Shown here in pieces: positions 33,890-42,205 of a stretch of DNA of 64,000 nt. Position 1 is the stretch's first letter. The number at the start of each line of letters is the position of its first letter. Below the pieces are notes generated by a model. That model saw nothing but the letters and a program-made list of their open reading frames with translations, was not told the DNA's origin and did no database searches. Source of the stretch: DATKSS01 sp035468355 (GTDB taxonomy: Bacteria; Chloroflexota; Dormibacteria; Dormibacterales; Dormibacteraceae). The stretch covers positions 1 through 64,000 of the forward strand of contig DATITA010000012.1 in the NCBI GenBank assembly GCA_035468355.1, read 5' to 3'. The position numbers and the translations under genes are program-made.

Positions 33890-35353
33890 GTGGGCGACCA
33901 GTCTCCGGGCGCCGCCGCCGACCAGCTCGGCTCGCGGGCCGTGAGCAACTCGGTCCTCATACTCGGCGCCCGCGTCGTCTCCCGTGTCATCTCGCTGGTC
34001 GTGGTGATCGTGCTCGCCAACGCTCTCGGCGACACCAACTACGGTCGGTACACGACCTTGATCGCGTACCTGGCCCTGGTCTCGGTGGTGGCAGACTTCG
34101 GCTTCAACCCGCTCTACACGCGCGAGGCGGCGCGCTCGCCACAGGAGATTGGCGATTTCCTAGGCACTCTGATGGTCTTCAAGCTCGTCCTCGCCGCCGC
34201 GTCGGCCGTGATCCTGGCGATAGCTCTCCAGGTGGGCGCGGGTCTACCGGGCCTGATCATTCCCGGCGCGGCGCTGCTAGTGGCCACCGCCTACGCCAAC
34301 CTACTTCGCAACACCTTCTATGCGGTGGGCCGCGCTGAGTTTGACGCGATTGCGATCATCGCCGAGATCCTCATCCAGGGCGGTTTGATCCTGCTCGGCT
34401 CCCGGCGACACGCTGACGTCAACTTCTATATCTGGGCGTACGCCGCCTCCTTTCTGTTCACGGTGGTCTATTCGCTGGTGGTCATCCGCGTCTTCGATCT
34501 TGGACGAGTGCGCATCGGCCTCGACCTCCGGCTCGTGCGGCGCTGGTTTCCACTGGCGATCCCGTTTGGGATCACCTTCTTTCTGACCAACCTCTATTTC
34601 CGGGCCGACGTCCCGATCTTGCAGCACTTCCGCTCATTTGCCGAGGTCGGCTGGTACACGTTCGCCTACAAGCCCTTCGAAGCGTTGCAGTTCATCCCCC
34701 TGGCGATCCAGGTTGTCGTGTACCCGCTTCTCAGCGTGTATTTCGTGAGCGACGCAACGCGGCTCAAGCTCGCGTACGCGAGGTTCTTCAAGGTGCTGCT
34801 GCTGCTCGGGTGGCCCCTCACCGTCGGCACCTTCGTGCTCGTGCATCCAATCGGCCGCCTGTTTCACCTGTTCCCGCAATCCGAGCCCTCGCTTCGCATC
34901 CTGGCGATCGCGATCGTCTTTCTGTTCTGCAGCTCCGCCTTCTACGCGATGCTCAACGCGATCAACCGCCAGCACCTAAACGCCTGGGCCACCGGCCTCG
35001 CCGCGGCTCTCAACATCGGCCTCAACCTGGTATTCATCCCCAGGTACGGGTACCTGGCGGCGAGCACCACCACCGTGCTGACGGAAGCCGCCCTGTGCGC
35101 TTTCGGCTGGTGGTTCGTCCAGCGCAATCAGCCCGAGTTGAGGCTTCCGGTGATCTGGCTCGGCTGGCGCATCGTGCTGGCCGGCGCGGTGATGGGCGTC
35201 GTGCTCTATCCGCTGGCCAGGTTCTCCATCTTCATCAGCCTTCCCGCTGGATCGGTCGCCTATTTGGTGGCGATCTACCTGCTGCGGGCGATCGACCCCG
35301 AAGAGTGGCGCCTTGCGCGCCAGGGGCTCGTGGCCCGGCTCCGGCCCGCGTAA
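33890..35353 (+). CDS. Oligosaccharide flippase / polysaccharide transporter (MOP superfamily)
   Basis: 487 aa, about fourteen hydrophobic helices. N-terminal SVLILGARVVSRVISLVVVIVLANALG and NYGRYTTLIAYLALVSVVADFGF are typical of Wzx/RfbX-like flippases; the second half has LNAINRQHLNAWATGLAAALN. It would flip lipid-linked glycans or lipid II-like precursors. The start is GTG 33890. It precedes PBP1A, so a wall-related cargo is possible but not shown. Confidence 0.85.
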   Translation: MGDQSPGAAADQLGSRAVSNSVLILGARVVSRVISLVVVIVLANALGDTNYGRYTTLIAYLALVSVVADFGFNPLYTREAARSPQEIGDFLGTLMVFKLVLAAASAVILAIALQVGAGLPGLIIPGAALLVATAYANLLRNTFYAVGRAEFDAIAIIAEILIQGGLILLGSRRHADVNFYIWAYAASFLFTVVYSLVVIRVFDLGRVRIGLDLRLVRRWFPLAIPFGITFFLTNLYFRADVPILQHFRSFAEVGWYTFAYKPFEALQFIPLAIQVVVYPLLSVYFVSDATRLKLAYARFFKVLLLLGWPLTVGTFVLVHPIGRLFHLFPQSEPSLRILAIAIVFLFCSSAFYAMLNAINRQHLNAWATGLAAALNIGLNLVFIPRYGYLAASTTTVLTEAALCAFGWWFVQRNQPELRLPVIWLGWRIVLAGAVMGVVLYPLARFSIFISLPAGSVAYLVAIYLLRAIDPEEWRLARQGLVARLRPA

Positions 35354-35392
35354 CCGACTTTCGCCCTCGGCCGTTGGCTTGGGCGAGGTCCG

Positions 35393-35398
35393 TAGAAT
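35393..35398 (+). promoter_or_regulatory. -10-like TAGAAT upstream of the PBP1A gene
   Basis: TAGAAT ends 17 bases before ATG 35416, so here a short leader of about ten bases is expected rather than a leaderless start. Confidence 0.4.
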
Positions 35399-35415
35399 CA
35401 ACGCGCCTCCCAACC

Positions 35416-37695
35416 ATGGCTAAAAACATTCCCGAAAAGATCAAGACGAAGGCCGGGCACACCCCACGCGCCCGCATCCATGCGGGATGGTCGCCGATCG
35501 GTCAGAGGATCCGCCGCAAGCTGCTCGTCCGCGGGCTCGGAGCTGCGCTCGCGGTCCTGATCGTGCTCGGGTTCGCCGCGGACGCCTACGCGCAGTCCTT
35601 TTTTGACAGCCTTCCATCGATCCAGGGACTCGATAGCGCCGCGTTCGCGGGAGACACGGTGATCACCGACAAGAACGGAGTCCTGCTCGCTGACGTGGGA
35701 AACCATGGCGACCACCGCCTTGCGGTGAAGCTCAAAGACGTCGCGCCGGTCGTGATCCAGGCCACGGTCGCGATCGAGGACAAAGGCTTCTACACCAACC
35801 CCGGCTTCGACATCCAGGGCATCATCCGCGCCGCTTTCGACAACCTCCGTTCAGGACACATCGTCAGCGGCGCGAGCACCATCACGCAGCAGCTGGCCAA
35901 GCAGCAGTTCCTGACCCCTGACCAGACAGTCAGCCGCAAGATCAGGGAGCTGGCGCTCGCGTACGAGCTAAGCCAGACGTACTCCAAGGACCAGATCATG
36001 GAGCTGTACCTGAACAAGAGCTTTTACGGATCGCAGTCCTATGGGATCGAGGCGGCGGCCGGGAGCTACTTCCACGTCCCCGCCTCCAAGCTCGACCTCG
36101 CGCAGGCCTCGGTCCTGGCCGGGCTGCCCCAGGCCCCGACGGAGTGGAACCCTGTGCTCCACCCCGACGCGGCCAAGCTCCGCCAGACACAGGTCCTGCA
36201 GGCGATGGTGAGGTCGGACTACATCTCGCAAGCGGACATGGACAAGGCGCTCGCAGAGCAGCTGACCTACCAGGCGCCCATCAACAGCTTCCTCGCGCCG
36301 CACTTCGTGGACTACGTGCAGGCCGAGCTGCGCCAGCTCGGATTCCAGCCCGGCGTCCAGCAGCTGAACGTCAAGACGACGCTCGACTACCACATGCAGC
36401 AGATCGGTGAGGCGGTGGTGAGCAACAACCTGGCCGCCAAACCCGGACGTGGCTGCTACAGCAGCGGCGTCCCAGACGGCTGGTCCTACCTGTCAGAGGC
36501 AGGCGCCAAGTGCTGGGACCCCAGGGGCCAGCTCTCGTCCGGGATGATCGCCGAGGATCCGAAGACAGGCGAGATCCTGGTCATGGTCGGATCGCCGAAC
36601 TACAACGCTTCGGCCGGTCAGATCAACTACACGACCATCCCCCGGAACATGGGCTCGTCGATGAAGCCGTACACCTACGGCAGCGTTTACAACGCACGGG
36701 CGGCGACGGTTGACACTCCCGTCTACGACGGCCCGAGCCCGCTGATCTACAAGGACTGCTGCAGCACCACGCAGTTCCGCAACTACGACAACAAGACCCA
36801 CGGCGTGCTGCCGCTCAAGAAGGCGATGGGCAACTCGCTCAACATCGCGGCCGTCAAGGTCGAGCTGTCGATCGGGGTGCCCGCCGTCCTGTCCTGGATG
36901 CGGAACCTGGGTGTCTACCCTCGCTTCGTCAACCCGGACGGCACCTACAACGCCACCGCGCCGGCCGACGAGTACGGGCCCTCGCTGACTCTCGGCGGCT
37001 ACCCCATCACGCTGCTGGAGCACGCGGGCGGAGTCGCCACGTACGCCGACATGGGCGTCTACCACAGCCCCCAGGCGATCCTGCAGGTCGCCGACTCGCA
37101 TGGCCAGGTGCTCTACACGGACCACCCCGACCAGCGAGCGCGGCAGGCGATCGACCCCGGCGTGGCTTTCCTGATGGCCCAGACGATGTCTGACGACCAG
37201 AACCGCTGCATGGTGTTCGGCTGCAACAGCGCCTTGCACTGGAAGGACCGCACCGTCGCCGCCAAGACCGGGACGACCGACAACTTCAAGGACGCGGTCA
37301 CCGTCGCGTTCACGCCTGACATCGCCGTCGCGCTCTGGGTCGGCGACGTCCTCAACAACAACTACACGATGGTCAGCGGCGCGGACGGAGTGTTCGTCGC
37401 ATCGCCGGCGGTGCACTCGTTCGTTTCGCAAGCGCTCGCGGGCGTTCCCGGCAACCGCTGGTACACGCCTCCTCCGGACGTCGTCTCCGGCGCCAACAAC
37501 AGCTGGTTCCTGAGCGACACCCCCAGCGTCGCCAAGCTGCCCGGGGACAACCCGCCCAGCCCGACGCCGACGGGGCCGACTTACGTGCTGCCTCCCGACC
37601 CCGGTACCGGACCGGTGCTCGCCAGCCCGTCGCCGACCCCACTTGCCAGTCCCACGGCTTGCCCTAATCCCAAAAAGCAGCCGCCGAACTGCTAG
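35416..37695 (+). CDS. Class A penicillin-binding protein (bifunctional transglycosylase/transpeptidase)
   Basis: 759 aa. One membrane helix (38-58). Glycosyltransferase GT51 domain with catalytic Glu121 in IEDKGFYTNPGFD and SGASTITQQLAKQ. Transpeptidase domain with NMGSSMKPYTYG (nucleophile Ser near 414), GNSLNIAAV (SxN) and AKTGTTDNF (KTG). A Pro/Ser/Thr-rich tail from ~700 with several Cys follows, as in actinobacterial PBP1/PonA proteins. It polymerises and cross-links peptidoglycan outside the membrane. ATG 35416; the open frame upstream of it overlaps the flippase gene. Confidence 0.93.
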   Translation: MAKNIPEKIKTKAGHTPRARIHAGWSPIGQRIRRKLLVRGLGAALAVLIVLGFAADAYAQSFFDSLPSIQGLDSAAFAGDTVITDKNGVLLADVGNHGDHRLAVKLKDVAPVVIQATVAIEDKGFYTNPGFDIQGIIRAAFDNLRSGHIVSGASTITQQLAKQQFLTPDQTVSRKIRELALAYELSQTYSKDQIMELYLNKSFYGSQSYGIEAAAGSYFHVPASKLDLAQASVLAGLPQAPTEWNPVLHPDAAKLRQTQVLQAMVRSDYISQADMDKALAEQLTYQAPINSFLAPHFVDYVQAELRQLGFQPGVQQLNVKTTLDYHMQQIGEAVVSNNLAAKPGRGCYSSGVPDGWSYLSEAGAKCWDPRGQLSSGMIAEDPKTGEILVMVGSPNYNASAGQINYTTIPRNMGSSMKPYTYGSVYNARAATVDTPVYDGPSPLIYKDCCSTTQFRNYDNKTHGVLPLKKAMGNSLNIAAVKVELSIGVPAVLSWMRNLGVYPRFVNPDGTYNATAPADEYGPSLTLGGYPITLLEHAGGVATYADMGVYHSPQAILQVADSHGQVLYTDHPDQRARQAIDPGVAFLMAQTMSDDQNRCMVFGCNSALHWKDRTVAAKTGTTDNFKDAVTVAFTPDIAVALWVGDVLNNNYTMVSGADGVFVASPAVHSFVSQALAGVPGNRWYTPPPDVVSGANNSWFLSDTPSVAKLPGDNPPSPTPTGPTYVLPPDPGTGPVLASPSPTPLASPTACPNPKKQPPNC

Positions 37696-37726
37696 ACCGC
37701 CGGCGAGCCGCGACTCGGTTCACCCG

Positions 37727-37732
37727 TAGCAT
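37727..37732 (+). promoter_or_regulatory. -10-like TAGCAT for tig
   Basis: TAGCAT ends 6 bases before GTG 37739. Confidence 0.5.
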
Positions 37733-37738
37733 TACGGG

Positions 37739-39070
37739 GTGCCTGGTTCCCTGAACGTATCGACCGAGCCGCTCCCGCGAAGCCAGGTCGGCATGACGAT
37801 CGAGGTGCCGGCCGAGGTGGTCGACGCCACGTATGAGCGGGTCCTTAACCGCCTGGTCTCCCGGGCTCGCATCGAAGGCTTCCGGCCCGGCCGGGCGCCC
37901 CGAGCGCTCGTCGAGGCTCGGCTCGGCCCGGCCGTGCTCCGAGAAGAGGTGGTCGAGACGATGGTGCCCGAGATCATGCGGCAGGCGCTTGACGAGAGGT
38001 CCATCGACCCCATCGACAACCCGGACGTCGAGGTGCTCGAGCTGGAGCGCGGCCGGCCGGCCCGCCTCAAAGCGACGATCAGCGTGATGCCCGAAGTGAC
38101 CCTCGCCGACGCCAGGTCGCTGAAGCCGACGGTCCCGTCGATCGAGGTCACCGAACCGATGCTGGAGCGGCGCCTCGAAGACGTGCGCCAGCCGATGGCC
38201 GAGATCACCCCGGTGGAGCGTGAGGTGCGGTCCGGCGACATCGCCATCATCGACGTGGAGGTCGAAGTCGACGGCGAGCTCGTCGCGTCGGAAAGCCGCC
38301 AGGCGATGGAGGCCGAGATCAAGGAGGGGGTACTGCTGCCCGAGCTCCTCGAGGTCCTCCCCGGCGCCTTCGTCGACGAGTCCCGCGAGGCCCGGGTGAC
38401 GTTTCCCGACAACTACAGCGAGCCCGCCCTCGCCGGCAAGGAGGCCACGATCCGGGTGACGGTCCGCGGCGTCAAGGAGAAGGTCCTGCCGCCCCTCGAC
38501 GATGCGCTGGCCAAGATCCTCAGCAACGGCGCTCACGACACGGCGGCTTCGTATCGCGATTCGGTTCGGGCGGAGCTGGAGCAGGCTGCGAGGGACATGG
38601 CGCAGATGGAGCGCGAGCAGGCGGTGGTGCGAGCGCTGGTGGAAGCCTCGACGGTGGAGGTGCCCGAGACCCTCGTCGAGAAGGAGCTCACCAGTCAGCT
38701 CGAATCCCTCGAGAGGAGCCTGAACCGGCAGGGGCTGAAGCTGGATCGTTACCTGGAGTACGTGGGCAAGACGGTCGACCAGTGGATCACGGACGCGAGG
38801 CCGGACGCCGAGGCGCGCATCAAGGTCGACCTCGTGCTTGGCGAGTTCGCCCGGCAAGAGGGCCTTGAGCCGTCCGACGAGGACGTCATCGCCTTCCTGG
38901 AGGAGCAGGCCGGCAGGGACGACGATCTGAAAGGCCAGGTCGCCGAGCTGAAGAAGAGCGCAAGCGCGCGCCGGTACTTCGCGTCGCGGCTCCGCCGGGT
39001 GCGCGTCCTGGAACGGCTCCTCCAGGTGGTCGTCCCCGAAGTTGACGGCATCGGGGGATTGCCTGTCTAG
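37739..39070 (+). CDS. tig: Trigger factor, ribosome-associated chaperone and peptidyl-prolyl isomerase
   Basis: 443 aa. The ribosome-docking N-domain contains RIEGFRPGRAPRALVEARLG (the GFRxGxxP signature). A divergent FKBP-like domain follows at ~150-240 (EVRSGDIAIIDVEVEVDGEL) and then a long helical C-domain. It holds nascent chains at the exit tunnel. The gene stands directly upstream of clpP and clpX, a conserved bacterial order. Start GTG 37739, no Shine-Dalgarno, with TAGCAT at leaderless distance. Confidence 0.92.
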   Translation: MPGSLNVSTEPLPRSQVGMTIEVPAEVVDATYERVLNRLVSRARIEGFRPGRAPRALVEARLGPAVLREEVVETMVPEIMRQALDERSIDPIDNPDVEVLELERGRPARLKATISVMPEVTLADARSLKPTVPSIEVTEPMLERRLEDVRQPMAEITPVEREVRSGDIAIIDVEVEVDGELVASESRQAMEAEIKEGVLLPELLEVLPGAFVDESREARVTFPDNYSEPALAGKEATIRVTVRGVKEKVLPPLDDALAKILSNGAHDTAASYRDSVRAELEQAARDMAQMEREQAVVRALVEASTVEVPETLVEKELTSQLESLERSLNRQGLKLDRYLEYVGKTVDQWITDARPDAEARIKVDLVLGEFARQEGLEPSDEDVIAFLEEQAGRDDDLKGQVAELKKSASARRYFASRLRRVRVLERLLQVVVPEVDGIGGLPV

Positions 39071-39073
39071 AAT
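39068..39073 (+). promoter_or_regulatory. -10-like TAGAAT for clpP
   Basis: TAGAAT ends 6 bases before GTG 39080. A TTGACG lies 20 bases further up (39042-39047), a loose -35 candidate. Confidence 0.5.
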
Positions 39074-39079
39074 GACCTT

Positions 39080-39772
39080 GTGCACGACATGAGCCGAACC
39101 GAACGTCCATCGAGCTACCTCGTCCCGATGGTGGTCGAGAACACAGGCCGCGGCGAGCGCGCCTTCGACATCTACTCCCGCCTCCTGAAGGAGCGCATCG
39201 TTTTCATCGGCACCCCGATCGACGACCAGGTTGCCAACCTCGTCGTGGCGCAGCTTCTCTTCCTACAGTCGGAAGACCCGGAGAAGGAGATCGCCGTCTA
39301 CATCAACAGCCCGGGCGGCCAGGTGACTGCGGGCCTCGCCATCTACGACACGATGCAGTACATCCGCCCACCGGTCTCAACGATCTGCATCGGCATGGCC
39401 TACTCGATGGCCGCGGTGCTGCTTGCCGGCGGAGCCCACGGTCAGCGGTACGCGCTGCCCCACGCGAACATCCTCATCCACCAGCCCTGGGGCGGCATGC
39501 AGGGCCAGGCGTCAGACATCCAGATCCACGCCAAGGAAATCCTTCGCACTCGCGAGCAGCTGAACCAGATCCTGGCGCGCCACACCGGTCAGAAGATCGA
39601 GAAGGTGACGCTCGACACCGAGCGCGACTACTTCCTCACGTCAGAGGCGGCCAAGGAGTACGGGTTGATCGACGACATCATCCTCACCCCGACCAAGCCG
39701 CTGGGGGCGGACAAGGAAAAGGAAAAGGCGAAGGACGCCGAGAAGGAAAAGGAGAAAGTAGCGGCCGGATGA
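39080..39772 (+). CDS. clpP: ATP-dependent Clp protease proteolytic subunit ClpP
   Basis: 230 aa. Catalytic triad: Ser in CIGMAYSMAAVLLAGG (Tyr stands where most ClpP have Ala just before the Ser), His in ILIHQPWGG, Asp in TERDYF. VYINSPGGQVTAGLAIYD is conserved. The C-terminus carries an extra ~35-residue Lys/Glu-rich tail (EKEKAKDAEKEKEK). It forms the double-ring peptidase fed by ClpX. Start GTG 39080; ATG 39089 is also possible. Its stop overlaps the next small gene (ATGA). Confidence 0.94.
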   Translation: MHDMSRTERPSSYLVPMVVENTGRGERAFDIYSRLLKERIVFIGTPIDDQVANLVVAQLLFLQSEDPEKEIAVYINSPGGQVTAGLAIYDTMQYIRPPVSTICIGMAYSMAAVLLAGGAHGQRYALPHANILIHQPWGGMQGQASDIQIHAKEILRTREQLNQILARHTGQKIEKVTLDTERDYFLTSEAAKEYGLIDDIILTPTKPLGADKEKEKAKDAEKEKEKVAAG

Positions 39773-39963
39773 TCTTTCGACGCAAGAGCAAGGGCGGCGA
39801 GGTCAAATGGCATCGGCCGAAATGCTCGTTCTGCGGCAAAGCTCAGGGCGAGCGCGGAATCAGACTCGTAGCCGGCTCCGGCGTCTACATCTGCAGTGAA
39901 TGCATAAGCGTTGCCAACGAGATGCTGTGGGGTCATAATCCCCCGGCGCCAGCATCTTCTTAA
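39769..39963 (+). CDS. Small stand-alone ClpX-type C4 zinc-finger protein
   Basis: 64 aa. KCSFCGKAQGERGIRLVAG and VYICSECISVANEML form a Cys4 zinc site as in the N-terminal ClpX domain, but there is no AAA+ part. The clpX gene just downstream has its own intact finger. The ORF overlaps clpP by ATGA and ends 20 bases before clpX, so it belongs to the operon. ClpX zinc domains dimerise and bind adaptors and substrates. This product may be an adaptor, a competitor of the ClpX finger, or a duplication remnant. Confidence 0.8.
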   Translation: MIFRRKSKGGEVKWHRPKCSFCGKAQGERGIRLVAGSGVYICSECISVANEMLWGHNPPAPASS

Positions 39964-39982
39964 AGGACATACCAGGGAACCC

Positions 39983-41260
<1,278 letters not shown>

Positions 41261-41267
41261 GACCGAT

Positions 41268-41273
41268 TAGTCT
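41268..41273 (+). promoter_or_regulatory. -10-like TAGTCT before 41281
   Basis: TAGTCT ends 7 bases before GTG 41281, inside the 20-base gap after clpX. Confidence 0.4.
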
Positions 41274-41280
41274 TCGGCCT

Positions 41281-42078
41281 GTGGAGGACCTGCGTGGCAA
41301 GACCGTCCTCCTCACCGGAGCTTCTGCGGGGCTTGGACCTCACATTGCGCGCCGGCTGCATCGCGCCGGCGCGAAGTTCGTCCTTTCGGCTCGCAGCGGG
41401 CCCGCGCTGAGAAAGCTCGCCAAGGAGTTGGGCGGCTCGCGGGTCGTGGTGGCGGATCTTTCGCTGCCCGGCGAACCGGAAAGGCTTGCCCGGGCCGCGG
41501 GCCGCGTTGACGTGCTGGTCTCCAACGCTGGACTGCCCGCGAGCGGCGCGCTGACGAGCTACACCATCGCGCAGCTGGATCGTGCCCTGACGGTGAACCT
41601 TCGCGCCGGAATCGTGCTGGCGCGCGAGCTCGCGCCGGCCATGATCAAGCGCAAGTCAGGCCACCTGGTGTTCATGTCGTCTGTCGCCGGCAAGGTGCCG
41701 ACCGCCGCCGCCACCCTGTACCACGCCACGAAGTTCGGTCTCCGCGGATTTGGGCTCGCGCTGCGCGAGGAGCTCTGGGGCAGCGGAGTCGGCGTCTCGG
41801 TGATCTATCCGACCTTCGTCAGCAAGGTGGGAATGTGGGCGGAGACCGGATTGAAGGTGAACCCAATGGCGGGTGAAGTCTCGCCGGAGCAGGTGGCTGA
41901 GGCTGTGTGGTCAGCCATCACCAAGAACCGCGGCGAGGTCGACGTCGTGCCGTTCCAGGTGAGGGCAGGTGTCGTGGCCCAGGCTCTAGCGCCGGGCCTG
42001 TTCACTTCGATCGCCCGCTCGACAGGGGCCACGCGAGCCATCGATGATCTGACCGAAAGGCAGCGCTCCAAGCGTTAG
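41281..42078 (+). CDS. SDR family oxidoreductase
   Basis: 265 aa. TGASAGLGPHIARRL is the cofactor motif; SNAG replaces NNAG; catalytic Ser in VFMSSVAGK and Tyr/Lys in LYHATKFGLRGF. An Asn-rich acceptor loop and a C-terminal membrane-leaning helix (AQALAPGLFTSIARS) resemble the ketoreductase-type SDRs that act on lipids. The substrate is not predictable. Start GTG 41281. No functional link to clpX beyond position. Confidence 0.88.
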   Translation: MEDLRGKTVLLTGASAGLGPHIARRLHRAGAKFVLSARSGPALRKLAKELGGSRVVVADLSLPGEPERLARAAGRVDVLVSNAGLPASGALTSYTIAQLDRALTVNLRAGIVLARELAPAMIKRKSGHLVFMSSVAGKVPTAAATLYHATKFGLRGFGLALREELWGSGVGVSVIYPTFVSKVGMWAETGLKVNPMAGEVSPEQVAEAVWSAITKNRGEVDVVPFQVRAGVVAQALAPGLFTSIARSTGATRAIDDLTERQRSKR

Positions 42079-42081
42079 AAT
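42076..42081 (+). promoter_or_regulatory. -10-like TAGAAT in the valS leader
   Basis: TAGAAT ends 10 bases before ATG 42092, which opens a 19-codon frame, and about 125 bases before valS. A probable start for the valS transcript. Confidence 0.45.
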
Positions 42082-42091
42082 TCACCAAACC

Positions 42092-42151
42092 ATGAGCCGC
42101 CACGAGAGCGTCGGGCCTGTATCCGTACCCTCGCCGGCTCAGTCGCGCTAA
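42092..42151 (+). CDS. Possible 19-codon leader peptide upstream of valS
   Basis: Reads MSRHESVGPVSVPSPAQSR and stops at TAA 42149. Three of its residues are Val, and the stop lies inside a small hairpin (GTCGC 42142-42146 with GCGAC 42154-42158). This could be a valine-responsive attenuator, but no alternative terminator stem was found and no T-box sequence is present. Confidence 0.3.
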   Translation: MSRHESVGPVSVPSPAQSR

Positions 42152-42205
42152 AAGCGACCTTCGTGCCGGCGCATTCCACCTCCCAAGAGCGATGAAACAC
42201 GCCCA

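Noticed and set aside
36493..37431. 312-codon minus-strand frame inside the PBP1A gene
   Set aside because: A shadow of the coding strand; Val/Arg/Asp/His-rich, no motif.
37664..39085. 473-codon minus-strand frame opposite trigger factor
   Set aside because: Antisense shadow, with repeats of Leu/His/Asp/Arg; trigger factor on the plus strand is convincing.
42079..42205. T-box riboswitch before valS
   Set aside because: No T-box core sequence and no specifier loop or terminator/antiterminator pair could be found.
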